Assembly (NCBI GenBank): GCA_017614315.1
Contig: JAGACA010000007.1
Location: 148,725 to 212,724 of the forward strand
DNA length: 64,000 nt
DNA from: Clostridia bacterium
Lineage (GTDB): Bacteria > Bacillota > Clostridia > Christensenellales > CAG-138
Reading direction: 5' to 3'
The notes beneath the pieces were generated by a model. The model ran no database searches and had not been told where the DNA came from. It saw nothing but the letters and a program-made list of their open reading frames with translations. Below, in pieces: positions 9,647 to 17,743 of the stretch (positions are counted from its first letter, which is position 1; each line of letters starts with the position of its first letter). A program made the translations under genes and the position numbers.

Positions 9647-10933
9647 ATGATGGAACTGCTTGCCCCCGCGGGTAATCCCGAAAGGTTCTATACGGCGGTC
9701 CGGTACGGCGCGGACGCGGTCTATATGGGGCTCCCGGCGTTCTCGCTCCGGAACCTCGCGGATAATTTCACGTTCGGGGAACTCCCCGGCGCGATAGCTT
9801 ACGCCCACGAACGGAACGTGAAGGTCTACGTCACCGTCAATTCGTTCATAAGGGATACGGAGCTCGGCGAGCTTAAGGACACGCTCGCGTTTCTTAAGGA
9901 TTCCGGCGCGGACGCGCTTATCGTGAACGATCCCGCCGTGATAAGCCTGTCGAGGAGGATCGCGCCCGATATGCCGCTCCACCTTTCGACGCAGGCCAAC
10001 ACGCTCAATTCCGAGGCGGCGCGCTTCTGGTTCGATCAGGGCGTCTCCCGCATCGTCCTTGCGAGGGAGCTCACGCTCGACGAGATAAAGCTCCTCCGCT
10101 CGCGCATACCCGACGCGCTCGAGCTCGAGATGTTCGTCCACGGCGCGATGTGCGTAAGCTATTCCGGCCGCTGCCTCCTGTCGAACTACATCGACGGCCG
10201 CGACTCCAACAGGGGCGAATGCGTACAGCCCTGCCGCTGGAATTACGAGCTTAAGGACGGACGCGTGTATTCCGCCGAGATCCGCGAAAGGGGCAGGAAC
10301 GGCGAATACTTCACCGTCGAGGACGACGGGAAGGGCAGCTTCATACTCAACTCCCGCGATATGTGCCTCGCGCCGTATCTCGATAAGATCGAGGCCGCGG
10401 GCGTATCCTGCATAAAGATCGAGGGCAGGATGAAATCCATACTCTACGTCGCGACGGCGACGAACGCCTACCGCATGGCGCTCGACGGCGCGCCGGCCGA
10501 AACGGTGATGAAGGAGCTCATGCTCCTTTCGCACCGTCCCTACACCACGGGCTTTGCCTTCCGCGAAAGCGAAAAATGCCGCGGAGGCACCTACGGCAGG
10601 GACAGGAGCCTGAACGTCCTCTACGGTGAAAACCCCGAGGAGCTCATGGAGTATAAGACCGGCGGCTACACGCAGGAAGCGAAGATCGCCGCGGTCGTGC
10701 TCGGCTATGACGCGGAAAAGGGGCTTGCCCACGTCGAACAGCGCAATAACTTCCGCGTCGGCGACAGGCTCGGCATACTCGCCCCGAAGGACGTGGGGCG
10801 CGGGTTCACCGTTTCGAGGATAACGAATGAGGAGGGGGAGGAGCGCGATTCCGCCCCGCATCCCATGGAAAGGCTCTTTATCGGCTGCGCCGAGGAAGTC
10901 TCCCCGGGGGACATATTGAGGATAGGTTTATAA
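9647..10933 (+). CDS. U32 family peptidase / tRNA or rRNA hydroxylation-type protein
   Basis: 428 residues. The N-terminal MELLAPAGN and the AVYMGLPAFSLRN segment are hallmarks of peptidase U32. The cysteine motif from about residue 168 (MCVSYSGRC, then GECVQPCRW) is the iron-sulfur-type signature of the family. E. coli relatives (RlhA, TrhP) hydroxylate RNA, while others were first described as collagenases, so peptidase is a family label only. Two adjacent ATGs (9647, 9650) are possible starts and neither has a clear ribosome site, suggesting coupling to mltG. Confidence 0.88.
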   Translation: MMELLAPAGNPERFYTAVRYGADAVYMGLPAFSLRNLADNFTFGELPGAIAYAHERNVKVYVTVNSFIRDTELGELKDTLAFLKDSGADALIVNDPAVISLSRRIAPDMPLHLSTQANTLNSEAARFWFDQGVSRIVLARELTLDEIKLLRSRIPDALELEMFVHGAMCVSYSGRCLLSNYIDGRDSNRGECVQPCRWNYELKDGRVYSAEIRERGRNGEYFTVEDDGKGSFILNSRDMCLAPYLDKIEAAGVSCIKIEGRMKSILYVATATNAYRMALDGAPAETVMKELMLLSHRPYTTGFAFRESEKCRGGTYGRDRSLNVLYGENPEELMEYKTGGYTQEAKIAAVVLGYDAEKGLAHVEQRNNFRVGDRLGILAPKDVGRGFTVSRITNEEGEERDSAPHPMERLFIGCAEEVSPGDILRIGL

Positions 10934-10952
10934 AAGGCGAAGATTCGCTCGA

Positions 10953-10958
10953 TATAAT
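10953..10958 (+). promoter_or_regulatory. -10 element upstream of pgk-tpi
   Basis: A perfect TATAAT lies 30 bases before the ATG at 10988. No convincing -35 hexamer is present at 16-18 bases. An ACGGAGGT ribosome site follows. Confidence 0.5.
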
Positions 10959-10987
10959 AAAAACAAACTCACACGGAGGTATAAATC

Positions 10988-12922
10988 ATGAACAAAATGA
11001 CAGTCAAGGATCTGAACGTCACCGGCAAGCGCGTTCTCGTGCGCGTCGATTTCAACGTTCCCCTCAACGCCGACTGCGAGATCACGGACGAGAGCCGCAT
11101 ACTCGGCGCTCTCCCCACGATAAAGTATCTCGTTTCCCGCGGCGCAAAGGTCATCCTCTGCTCGCATCTCGGCCGTCCCAAGGGCAAGTTCGTTCCCGAG
11201 ATGAGCCTCGCCCCCGTCGCGAAGAGGCTTCAGGAGCTGCTTCCCGACGTTAAGGTCGTTTTCGCACACGACATTATCGGGTCCGATGCGGCAAATAAGG
11301 TCGCCGAGATGAACAACGGCGAGATAGTCCTTCTCGAGAACCTCCGCTATCATGCCGAGGAGGAGAAGAACGATCCCGAGTTCGCAAAGAAGCTCGCCTC
11401 CTACGCCGACGTTTACGTCTCCGACGCGTTCGGCACCGTCCACCGTGCACACGCCTCCACCGAGGGCGTCGCTCACTACCTGCCCGCCGCCTGCGGCTTC
11501 CTCATCGAGAAAGAGCTCGGCGTAATGGGCAAGGCGCTCGAGAATCCCGACCGTCCCTTCGTCGCCATACTCGGCGGCAAGAAGGTCGCGGACAAGATCG
11601 GCGTCATCAGGAACCTGCTCTTAAAATGCGACACCCTCATCATCGGCGGTGCGATGAGCTATACCTTCTTCAAGGCGATGGGCCTCAGCATCGGCGACTC
11701 CCTCCTCGACGAGGGCTCAATCGACCTTGCGAAGTCCCTTATGGACGAGGCGAAGGAAAAAGGCGTCAGGATGTGCCTTCCCATCGACTGCGTAGTAGCG
11801 AAGGAATTCGCCGCGGACGCAGAGCATAAGACCGTACCGTACGACAAGATGCCCGACGGCTGGCAGGGTCTCGACATCGGCGAAGCCACCGCGAAGCTCT
11901 ACGGCGACATAATCCGCGAAGCCAAGACCGTAGTCTGGAACGGCCCGATGGGCGTGTTCGAGATGGACGCCTTCGCAGAGGGCACCAAGGCCGTCGCTAT
12001 CGCCTGCACGGAGTGCGCCGGCACCACAATCATCGGCGGCGGCGATTCCGCTTCCGCGGTCAACAAGTTCGGCCTCGGCGACAAGATCACCCATATCTCC
12101 ACCGGCGGCGGCGCTTCCCTTGAGTTCCTCGAGGGCAAGGTGCTTCCCGGCGTAGCCGCGCTTTACGACAAGACCTCCCGCCGCAAGTTCATCGCCGGCA
12201 ACTGGAAGATGAACATGACCCCCTGCGAGGCAGAAAAGCTCGTCGCAGAGCTCGTTCCCCTCGTGAAGGACGCGGAGGCCGAGGTGGTCGTCTGCCCGCC
12301 GTACGTCGACATTCCCTTCGTCGCCCCCATCATAAAGGGGACAAACGTAAGGCTCGGCGCGCAGAACATCCACTGGGCGGATAAGGGCGCGTTCACCGGC
12401 GAGGTCGCCGCGAACATGCTCAAGGCTCTCGGCGTAGAGTACGCAATAATCGGCCATTCCGAGCGCAGACAGTACTTCGGCGAGACCGACGCCACCGTCA
12501 ACGCCCGCATGAAGGCAGCTCTCGCGAACGACATCACCCCGATCGTCTGCGTCGGCGAAACGCTCGAGCAGCGCGAGGCAGGCGTCACCGACGAGTTCCT
12601 CGCCGGCCAGATCAAGGGCGCCTTCGATGGCGTCGACCGCGCCTCGGCAGCCAAGGTCGTCATCGCTTACGAGCCCATCTGGGCGATCGGCACAGGCAAG
12701 ACCGCTTCCGACGAGGAAGCCGACCGCACCATAGCCGCCGTCCGCAAGGTGTTCGGCGAGCTCTACGGCGAGGAGGCCGCGAACGACGTCCGCATCCTCT
12801 ACGGCGGATCCATGAACGCGAAGAACGCGCACGGCCTCAAGGCCATGCCCAACATCGACGGCGGCCTCATCGGCGGCGCTTCGCTCAAGCCCGTTGATTT
12901 CAGCCGCGTGGTCCTCGACTGA
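10988..12922 (+). CDS. pgk-tpi: Bifunctional phosphoglycerate kinase-triosephosphate isomerase fusion
   Basis: 644 residues in one uninterrupted frame. Residues 1 to about 396 are a full [34 protein letters not shown] and GGGDSA are present. The usual GGAKV is GGKKV here. From residue 400 a full TIM follows: [23 protein letters not shown] and LYGGSM, with catalytic Asn, Lys, His and Glu in place. The two halves join with no stop through a short linker (LYDKTSRR). PGK makes ATP from 1,3-bisphosphoglycerate and TIM interconverts triose phosphates. A comparable fused protein is known from Thermotoga. An ACGGAGGT ribosome site precedes the start. Confidence 0.96.
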   Translation: MNKMTVKDLNVTGKRVLVRVDFNVPLNADCEITDESRILGALPTIKYLVSRGAKVILCSHLGRPKGKFVPEMSLAPVAKRLQELLPDVKVVFAHDIIGSDAANKVAEMNNGEIVLLENLRYHAEEEKNDPEFAKKLASYADVYVSDAFGTVHRAHASTEGVAHYLPAACGFLIEKELGVMGKALENPDRPFVAILGGKKVADKIGVIRNLLLKCDTLIIGGAMSYTFFKAMGLSIGDSLLDEGSIDLAKSLMDEAKEKGVRMCLPIDCVVAKEFAADAEHKTVPYDKMPDGWQGLDIGEATAKLYGDIIREAKTVVWNGPMGVFEMDAFAEGTKAVAIACTECAGTTIIGGGDSASAVNKFGLGDKITHISTGGGASLEFLEGKVLPGVAALYDKTSRRKFIAGNWKMNMTPCEAEKLVAELVPLVKDAEAEVVVCPPYVDIPFVAPIIKGTNVRLGAQNIHWADKGAFTGEVAANMLKALGVEYAIIGHSERRQYFGETDATVNARMKAALANDITPIVCVGETLEQREAGVTDEFLAGQIKGAFDGVDRASAAKVVIAYEPIWAIGTGKTASDEEADRTIAAVRKVFGELYGEEAANDVRILYGGSMNAKNAHGLKAMPNIDGGLIGGASLKPVDFSRVVLD

Positions 12923-12936
12923 CAAAACGTTTATAG

Positions 12937-12959
12937 GGGCGGGCGCAAAACGCCCGCCC
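12937..12959 (+). other. GC-rich hairpin between tpi and gpmI
   Basis: GGGCGGGCG at 12937-12945 pairs with CGCCCGCCC at 12951-12959 around CAAAA: nine G-C pairs. No U-run follows, so it is not a classical terminator. It ends 11 bases before the gpmI ATG, in the place where a ribosome site would be expected. Confidence 0.7.
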
Positions 12960-12970
12960 GGTACAAAGCC

Positions 12971-14509
12971 ATGAAAAAACTAACCGCACTTATAATACTA
13001 GACGGCTTCGGATACCGCGAGGATCCGACCGACAACGCCGTGCTCATCGACGGAATCAGAAACATAAAGGCTCTCTGGAACAAGTACCCGCACACGCTCA
13101 TCGGCGCGTCGGGGCTCGACGTCGGTCTTCCCGACGGTCAGATGGGCAACTCCGAGGTCGGGCATATGAACCTCGGCGCGGGACGCATCGTGTTCCAGGA
13201 CTATCCCAGGATCGACAAGTCCATAGCGGACGGCGACTTCTTCACGAATCCCGCCTTCATGGGCGCGGTCAACAACTGTAAGGAGCACGGCTCGTCCCTG
13301 CACCTTCTCGGCCTCTGCTCCGACGGCGGGATACATTCCCGCCTGAACCACCTTTACGCGCTCCTCGAGCTCGCGAAGAGGGAGGGACTCAAAAAGGTCT
13401 ATATACACTGCTTCATGGACGGGCGCGATACGCCTCCCACCAGCGGCATAGACTTCATCAAAGAGGTCGCCGACAAGGCGAAGGAGATAGGCGTCGGCGA
13501 GATCGCCACGGTACAGGGCAGGTTCTGGGGCATGGATCGCGACAAGCGCTACGAGCGCGTGAAGCTCGGCTATGACGCGATCGCGAACGGCGAGGGCGTT
13601 TTCGAGACCGATCCCGTATCTGCCATGGAGCGCTCCTACGCCAACGGCAAGACCGACGAGTTCGTCGTTCCCGCCGTCATCACGAAGGACGGGAAGCCCG
13701 TCGCGACAGTTCAGCCGAACGACAGCGTGATATTCTTCAATTTCCGCACCGACCGTCCCACCGAGCTGACCGAGGCGTTCATTTTCGACGATTACGCATA
13801 TTTCGAAAGAAAGCGCGGCTTCATACCGCTTTATTACGTTTGCATGACGCTCTACCGCGACGATTTCGACGGAAAGGCCGACATCGCGTTCCGTCCGCTC
13901 AAGTACGAGAACCTGCTCGGTCAGTACGTCTCGAAGCACGGTCTGAACCAGCTGCGCCTCGCCGAGAGCGAGAAGAAGCGCCACGTCACGTTCTTCTTCA
14001 ACGGCGGCACGGACGAGGTCTCCGAGGGCGAGGATCACATAATACTCGATTCCCCGAAGGTCGAGACCTACGATCTCGCGCCGGCTATGCGCGCATACGA
14101 CCTTACCGACATCGCCGTCGAAAAGGTAAGAGCGCATGAATACGACCTCCTCGTCATGAACTTCGCGAATCCCGACATGGTCGGTCACACCGCCGTGCGC
14201 GATTCCGTAATCGCGGCGGTGCACGCCGTCGACGAATGCGTCGGCAGGCTCGTCGCCGAGATCGTTAAGGAGGGCGGCTCCTGCATAGTCACCGCCGATC
14301 ACGGCAACTGCGAGACGATGGTCGAAAACGGCAAGCCCATGACTGCGCACACGACTAACCCCGTGCCCCTTATCTGCGTAACGAAGGAAGGCCGCAGGAT
14401 AGGGCTCAGGGAGGGCGGCCGCCTCGGCAACGTCGCTCCGACCATACTCGAGATGATGGGGCTCGAAAAGCCCGCCGAGATGACGCTCGACAGCCTTATC
14501 GTTCACTGA
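12971..14509 (+). CDS. gpmI: 2,3-bisphosphoglycerate-independent phosphoglycerate mutase
   Basis: 512 residues, the usual iPGM length. The alkaline-phosphatase-like site starts with ILDGFG (metal Asp about residue 11) and MGNSEVGHMN with the catalytic serine about residue 61. Later metal ligands lie in NFANPDMVGH and TADHGN. It interconverts 3- and 2-phosphoglycerate using manganese. It follows pgk-tpi by 48 bases containing a strong hairpin and no Shine-Dalgarno sequence. Enolase and GAPDH are not in the window. Confidence 0.96.
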   Translation: MKKLTALIILDGFGYREDPTDNAVLIDGIRNIKALWNKYPHTLIGASGLDVGLPDGQMGNSEVGHMNLGAGRIVFQDYPRIDKSIADGDFFTNPAFMGAVNNCKEHGSSLHLLGLCSDGGIHSRLNHLYALLELAKREGLKKVYIHCFMDGRDTPPTSGIDFIKEVADKAKEIGVGEIATVQGRFWGMDRDKRYERVKLGYDAIANGEGVFETDPVSAMERSYANGKTDEFVVPAVITKDGKPVATVQPNDSVIFFNFRTDRPTELTEAFIFDDYAYFERKRGFIPLYYVCMTLYRDDFDGKADIAFRPLKYENLLGQYVSKHGLNQLRLAESEKKRHVTFFFNGGTDEVSEGEDHIILDSPKVETYDLAPAMRAYDLTDIAVEKVRAHEYDLLVMNFANPDMVGHTAVRDSVIAAVHAVDECVGRLVAEIVKEGGSCIVTADHGNCETMVENGKPMTAHTTNPVPLICVTKEGRRIGLREGGRLGNVAPTILEMMGLEKPAEMTLDSLIVH

Positions 14510-14538
14510 CCGAAGGCATACGGTAAGGAGATAACAAA

Positions 14539-15936
14539 GTGATTTGCAAATACTGCGGAGCCCAAGTTCCGGACAAAGAGGATTTTTGCCCGGAATGCGG
14601 GGGAATAATCGACCGTGAAGAGGATACCGATACGAAACGCGAAAGAAAAAACATGACACGGGGAAGAACCGGCGACGGCATGAAATGGGTCATCATTTCG
14701 CTGTTCATAATCGTTCTCATACTCCTTGCGGGGCTCGGCGCCGTCGTGCTCGATCACTTCGGCGTGATAGAGCTCCCGATAAGCTGCGCGGGGCTCGGCA
14801 AAACGAAAGCTCCGACGATCGAACAGGACAGCGAGGATCCGGGCAGATATTTCGTCACGGTCTACGCCGATCCCGGGACGAAGCTCGTTTTCGAGACGTC
14901 CAGGGGCAACAGGAACGAGGCCGAGGTATCGCGCAAGGGCTATGTCGTGTTCAGCGTTCCCGATACGGGACTGATCCCGCCGGAGCCCATCGACGGCGGC
15001 ACCTGTCTGGTCACGCCGAAGATCTATAAGATCGGCGACGACGGCTCCGAAACGCTCATCACGGGCTTCACGCCCGTCGAGGTGAACGTGCCCGCCATCA
15101 AGATCTCGTTCGACAACGGCGATCACATTGCCGCGAAGAACGGCTCGGCGGAGATCTCGGGCCGCGTCGAGCCTGCGGGCTCGGCGATTATCATCGCCGG
15201 CGAGAGCGTCGAGGTGGGGCAGGACGGAAGCTTCTCCCACGCCGTCGCTTTCAAGGAAGCGGGCGAGCAGACGGTCGCCTTCGAGGCGAGATGCCCCGGG
15301 TACCGGATATTCCGCAAAAGCTTCACCGTAACGGTGGACGCCGCGGCGGTGGCCTTCATACAGTTCCCGTGGGAATACGGCGACGAAACGTTCACGCAGC
15401 GCGTAAAGAACAACGCCGATACGCCTCTCGAGGTCTGGGGACGCGTTCCCGCGGGCTCGAGGGTGACTGTCAGCAGCGCCTCCGAATCGGTGGGCCTCAC
15501 CGATCCGACGGTCGACGGCGACGGCAAATTCCTGTTCATCGTCACCATGCCCACGGCGGGGGATTACGAGCTGCGGATCACCTGCGCCGCTCCGTCGGGC
15601 GAGGTCGTCGAGCGCGTACTGCATGTCCAGCGCGCACCCGAGTGGAGGTCGTACGTCGAAAGCTCGTGGGCGATGAGCTATGAAGCGCTGAGCTATTCGT
15701 CGAAGAGGGCATATAAGATCAGCGGAAAGGTCACCGAGGTCATCGAGGACGGCGATTCCACGATCGTGCGCCTCGACATCGGCGGCGGCCAGACCGTGAT
15801 ACTGCATTATCACCATCACTACCCCAACGCGGGCACTCTCGAGCTTGGCAGCGTGCACACGGGCATCTACGGTCATCCCACCGGCAAGAACGCCGACGGA
15901 GACCCCGAGGTTTACGTCTGGTTCATTATCGACTGA
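14539..15936 (+). CDS. Membrane-anchored zinc-ribbon protein with Ig-like extracytoplasmic region
   Basis: 465 residues from GTG 14539, which has AAGGAG ten bases upstream. An N-terminal zinc ribbon (CKYCGA, CPECGG within the first 25 residues) precedes one membrane helix near 52-75. The remaining 390 residues look beta-rich, with several segments resembling Ig-like or carbohydrate-adhesion folds and a C-terminal portion containing a histidine-rich HYHHHY stretch. The function is unknown; such N-terminal zinc ribbons occur on many Clostridial membrane proteins. The secG promoter lies just downstream. Confidence 0.65.
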   Translation: MICKYCGAQVPDKEDFCPECGGIIDREEDTDTKRERKNMTRGRTGDGMKWVIISLFIIVLILLAGLGAVVLDHFGVIELPISCAGLGKTKAPTIEQDSEDPGRYFVTVYADPGTKLVFETSRGNRNEAEVSRKGYVVFSVPDTGLIPPEPIDGGTCLVTPKIYKIGDDGSETLITGFTPVEVNVPAIKISFDNGDHIAAKNGSAEISGRVEPAGSAIIIAGESVEVGQDGSFSHAVAFKEAGEQTVAFEARCPGYRIFRKSFTVTVDAAAVAFIQFPWEYGDETFTQRVKNNADTPLEVWGRVPAGSRVTVSSASESVGLTDPTVDGDGKFLFIVTMPTAGDYELRITCAAPSGEVVERVLHVQRAPEWRSYVESSWAMSYEALSYSSKRAYKISGKVTEVIEDGDSTIVRLDIGGGQTVILHYHHHYPNAGTLELGSVHTGIYGHPTGKNADGDPEVYVWFIID

Positions 15937-15970
15937 CGCGAAAATATACCTTTTTAGGCGATATTGGCTC

Positions 15971-15999
15971 TTGCATTGCACGCGCAAAGGTGGTATAAT
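15971..15999 (+). promoter_or_regulatory. Promoter of secG
   Basis: -35 TTGCAT at 15971-15976, 17-base spacer, -10 TATAAT at 15994-15999. Predicted start is near 16006, giving a leader of about 30 bases with an AAAGGA ribosome site. Confidence 0.75.
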
Positions 16000-16035
16000 G
16001 TCCGTCGCAGTTGATGTTTCTGAAAGGAAAAAACT

Positions 16036-16341
16036 ATGGAAATCGTTCAAATAATCGTTAATTTTCTTCTGCTCATCGCAGCGGTACTGCTTGTAATAGT
16101 CGTTCTCGCGCAGAACTCGTCGAGCTCCGGTCTCGGCAGTGCGTTCGGCAATGAGACCACCGCTCTCACCACCCGCGGCAAGAAGGCGAGCCGTGAAAAG
16201 CAGCTTCAGAAGATCACGGTCATACTCGGCATCATCGTCGCAGTGCTCGCGATCATCATGCTTCTCCTTCCCGCCATCACGAAATGGGTAACTCCTTCGA
16301 CGACCACTTCCATGCTCGGCGTATTGGAGAACGTACTCTGA
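16036..16341 (+). CDS. secG: Preprotein translocase subunit SecG
   Basis: 101 residues with two membrane helices (about 4-24 and 57-78) joined by a loop containing the family motif LAQNSSSSGLGSAFG. SecG associates with SecYE and aids protein export. The gene has its own promoter and a strong terminator follows within 20 bases. In many Firmicutes secG sits upstream of rnr and smpB; here rnr is missing and smpB follows directly. Confidence 0.93.
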   Translation: MEIVQIIVNFLLLIAAVLLVIVVLAQNSSSSGLGSAFGNETTALTTRGKKASREKQLQKITVILGIIVAVLAIIMLLLPAITKWVTPSTTTSMLGVLENVL

Positions 16342-16356
16342 TCCTGACACGATCAC

Positions 16357-16398
16357 AAGCGCAGCGCCCGTGAGAACATGAGTGCTGCGCTTATTTTT
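16357..16398 (+). terminator. Terminator after secG
   Basis: AAGCGCAGC at 16357-16365 pairs with GCTGCGCTT at 16384-16392, followed by ATTTTTT. The loop is 18 bases long. Confidence 0.75.
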
Positions 16399-16415
16399 TG
16401 AAAGCAGGGCTTGAT

Positions 16416-16483
16416 ATGCCGATAAAAAGGGCGTCCGCGTCATCAGCGACAACCGCAAGGCAAGGCATGATTACTTTATCTAA
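16416..16483 (+). repeat. Degenerate copy of the smpB 5' end
   Basis: This 68-base stretch repeats the first part of smpB (16548-16616) as a direct repeat 132 bases upstream. After the start codon it differs by one base deletion with a nearby change in the A/G run, then only two substitutions over about 50 bases. The deletion shifts the frame, so the copy would encode 33 residues ending at TAA 16515-16517, unlike SmpB. Its ATG lacks a strong ribosome site, while the real smpB has AAAGGAGG. It lies in the smpB leader between the secG terminator and smpB. It may be a recent partial duplication. Confidence 0.9.
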
Positions 16484-16547
16484 GAACAAATCAGCCGGAG
16501 ATCCGGGATCCTATTAAGCGGATCCTGCACGAAAGGAGGAGACAGGG

Positions 16548-17021
16548 ATGCCGATAAAAAAAGGCGTTCGCGTCATCAGCGACAACCGCAAGGCAAGGCA
16601 TGATTATTTTATCGAAGACGTATATGAGGCGGGGCTCGCGCTCGTCGGCACCGAGGTCAAGTCCATCCGTCTCGGCAGGGTCAACATAAAGGACTCGTAC
16701 GTCAAGGTCAAAAACGACGAGGCGATCGTCGTTGGAATGCACGTAAGCCCTTACGAAAAGGGCAATATCTACAACCGCGATCCGTTTCGCGAAAGGAAGC
16801 TGCTCCTGCATAAGCGCGAGATACTTAAGCTCAAAAAGCTTTCCGAGGCGGACGGTTACAGCCTCATACCGCTGAATATCTATATAAAGGACGGGCTCGT
16901 CAAGATGGAGGTCGCCGTCGCAAAGGGCAAAAAGCTTTACGATAAAAGACACGACATCGCAGAGCGCGACGCGAAAAGACAGATAGAACAGAAGCGGAAA
17001 GAGGAAAGAAACTGGGATTGA
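16548..17021 (+). CDS. smpB: SsrA-binding protein SmpB
   Basis: 157 residues, the usual length. The N-terminal [18 protein letters not shown], then GTEVKS.R and the lysine/arginine-rich C-terminal tail are diagnostic. SmpB binds tmRNA and delivers it to stalled ribosomes. The ATG at 16548 has a strong AAAGGAGGAGA site. The tmRNA gene begins 67 bases downstream with its own promoter overlapping the smpB 3' end, so partner genes are adjacent. The 5' end is duplicated upstream (16416-16483). Confidence 0.97.
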   Translation: MPIKKGVRVISDNRKARHDYFIEDVYEAGLALVGTEVKSIRLGRVNIKDSYVKVKNDEAIVVGMHVSPYEKGNIYNRDPFRERKLLLHKREILKLKKLSEADGYSLIPLNIYIKDGLVKMEVAVAKGKKLYDKRHDIAERDAKRQIEQKRKEERNWD

Positions 17022-17046
17022 AACTCCCGCAGGGGGGGAGTATAAT
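17018..17046 (+). promoter_or_regulatory. Promoter of ssrA (tmRNA)
   Basis: -35 TTGAAA at 17018-17023, exactly 17 bases, -10 TATAAT at 17041-17046. The -35 overlaps the smpB stop codon. The predicted start near 17053 gives a 5' precursor of about 36 bases containing a CCGCC-GTAA-GGCGG hairpin, to be removed during maturation. Confidence 0.85.
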
Positions 17047-17088
17047 CAGGTGAGATCTCCCGCCGTAAGGCGGATCTGACATAAATAT

Positions 17089-17443
17089 GGGGGCGTAAAT
17101 GGTTTCGACGGGGATCATGGATGCCCGATAAGCGAGCCGAAGACCCTTGCTTCGTAAAAAAAGGGAAAATACTTAAATATAACTGACAACTACAGCTATA
17201 TGCCTGTAGCGGCCTAACGGCCCTACCGTCCGCCCGCAGCTGCCCACGACTGCGGATACGGGCGTCATCAAAGTGGGGAACCAGCCCGGGCCAGCCCCGC
17301 CCCGGGTGGGATCAAGGGACTGCCGGAACCGTAAGCCCGTCGGCGGGCGTACGGCAACGAAAGACATAATCCGCCGACTACGCTCGTAGAAGTTCGCGCA
17401 GACAGGTTTTCGGACAAGAGTTCGACTCTCTTCGCCTCCACCA
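17089..17443 (+). ncRNA. ssrA: Transfer-messenger RNA (tmRNA)
   Basis: The 5' end GGGGGCGTAAATGGTTTCGA and the 3' end GTTCGACTC...CGCCTCCACCA form the tRNA-like domain; GGGGGCG pairs with CGCCTCC with one G-U. CCA is encoded. The length of 355 bases is normal for one-piece tmRNA. With SmpB it rescues stalled ribosomes and tags the incomplete protein. The tag frame ends at TAA 17215-17217. Downstream GC-rich segments can form the pseudoknots. Confidence 0.95.
17182..17217 (+). other. tmRNA tag-peptide reading frame
   Basis: Read back from TAA 17215-17217, the frame gives (I)TDNYSYMPVAA. The last residues VAA fit a proteolysis tag, and DNY matches the acidic start of many tags. The residue before Asp is Thr (ACU, 17182-17184), or Ile if AUA at 17179 is the resume codon; alanine or glycine is usual. 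The exact resume codon cannot be fixed from sequence alone. Confidence 0.7.
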
Positions 17444-17521
17444 ATGCAGAATCAGACGAACTTTTACTTCTGGCCAACCGGCTTCGCAGTCAAAGTCAAG
17501 CTCTGAGGATGCAAAAGCTTT

Positions 17522-17556
17522 GCCACCTCCTGATGGGGGTGGCATTCTTCGTTTTG
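17522..17556 (+). terminator. Probable tmRNA terminator
   Basis: GCCACCTCC at 17522-17530 pairs with GGGGGTGGC at 17535-17543 (with one G-U), loop TGAT, then a loosely T-rich tail ATTCTTCGTTTT. Confidence 0.55.
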
Positions 17557-17632
17557 GCATAGGGTCAACACCATCAAGTTTATTTTCTCTACCTCGTCGT
17601 TACAATTTGTACTTTTCACTTAACAAGTTTTT

Positions 17633-17661
17633 CCGGGACGCGGAAGCGTCCCGGTTCTTTT
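17633..17661 (+). terminator. Strong terminator downstream of tmRNA
   Basis: CCGGGACGC at 17633-17641 pairs perfectly with GCGTCCCGG at 17646-17654 around a GGAA tetraloop, followed by TTCTTTT. Confidence 0.85.
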
Positions 17662-17671
17662 ATGCTTGTCA

Positions 17672-17700
17672 TTGAAAAAAACGCGCGACTGTGATAGACT
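17672..17700 (+). promoter_or_regulatory. Candidate promoter of the ABC exporter
   Basis: -35 TTGAAA at 17672-17677, 17-base spacer, weaker -10 TAGACT at 17695-17700. An AAAAGGAGG ribosome site follows before the ATG at 17744. Confidence 0.55.
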
Positions 17701-17743
17701 TATCATGTGAAAAAACGATGGCTCGAAAAGGAGGAAAAGCCGA

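Larger units (their letters stand above)
17444..17671. other. Intergenic region after tmRNA, no gene
   Basis: The 300 bases between tmRNA and the ABC exporter hold no supported gene. They contain two terminator-like hairpins (see separate entries at 17522 and 17633) and an AT-rich stretch near 17578-17631. Confidence 0.7.

Noticed and set aside
12998-14659. A 553-residue minus-strand frame over gpmI
   Set aside because: Exact antisense of a well-recognised enzyme, same codon-avoidance explanation.
14503-16458. A 651-residue minus-strand frame across the zinc-ribbon protein and secG
   Set aside because: It runs through the secG promoter and terminator and is antisense to secG; composition is arginine/aspartate-rich as expected for a shadow frame.
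17268-17560. Minus-strand frames over the 3' half of tmRNA
   Set aside because: The region is a structured RNA; the frames are arginine-rich shadows.
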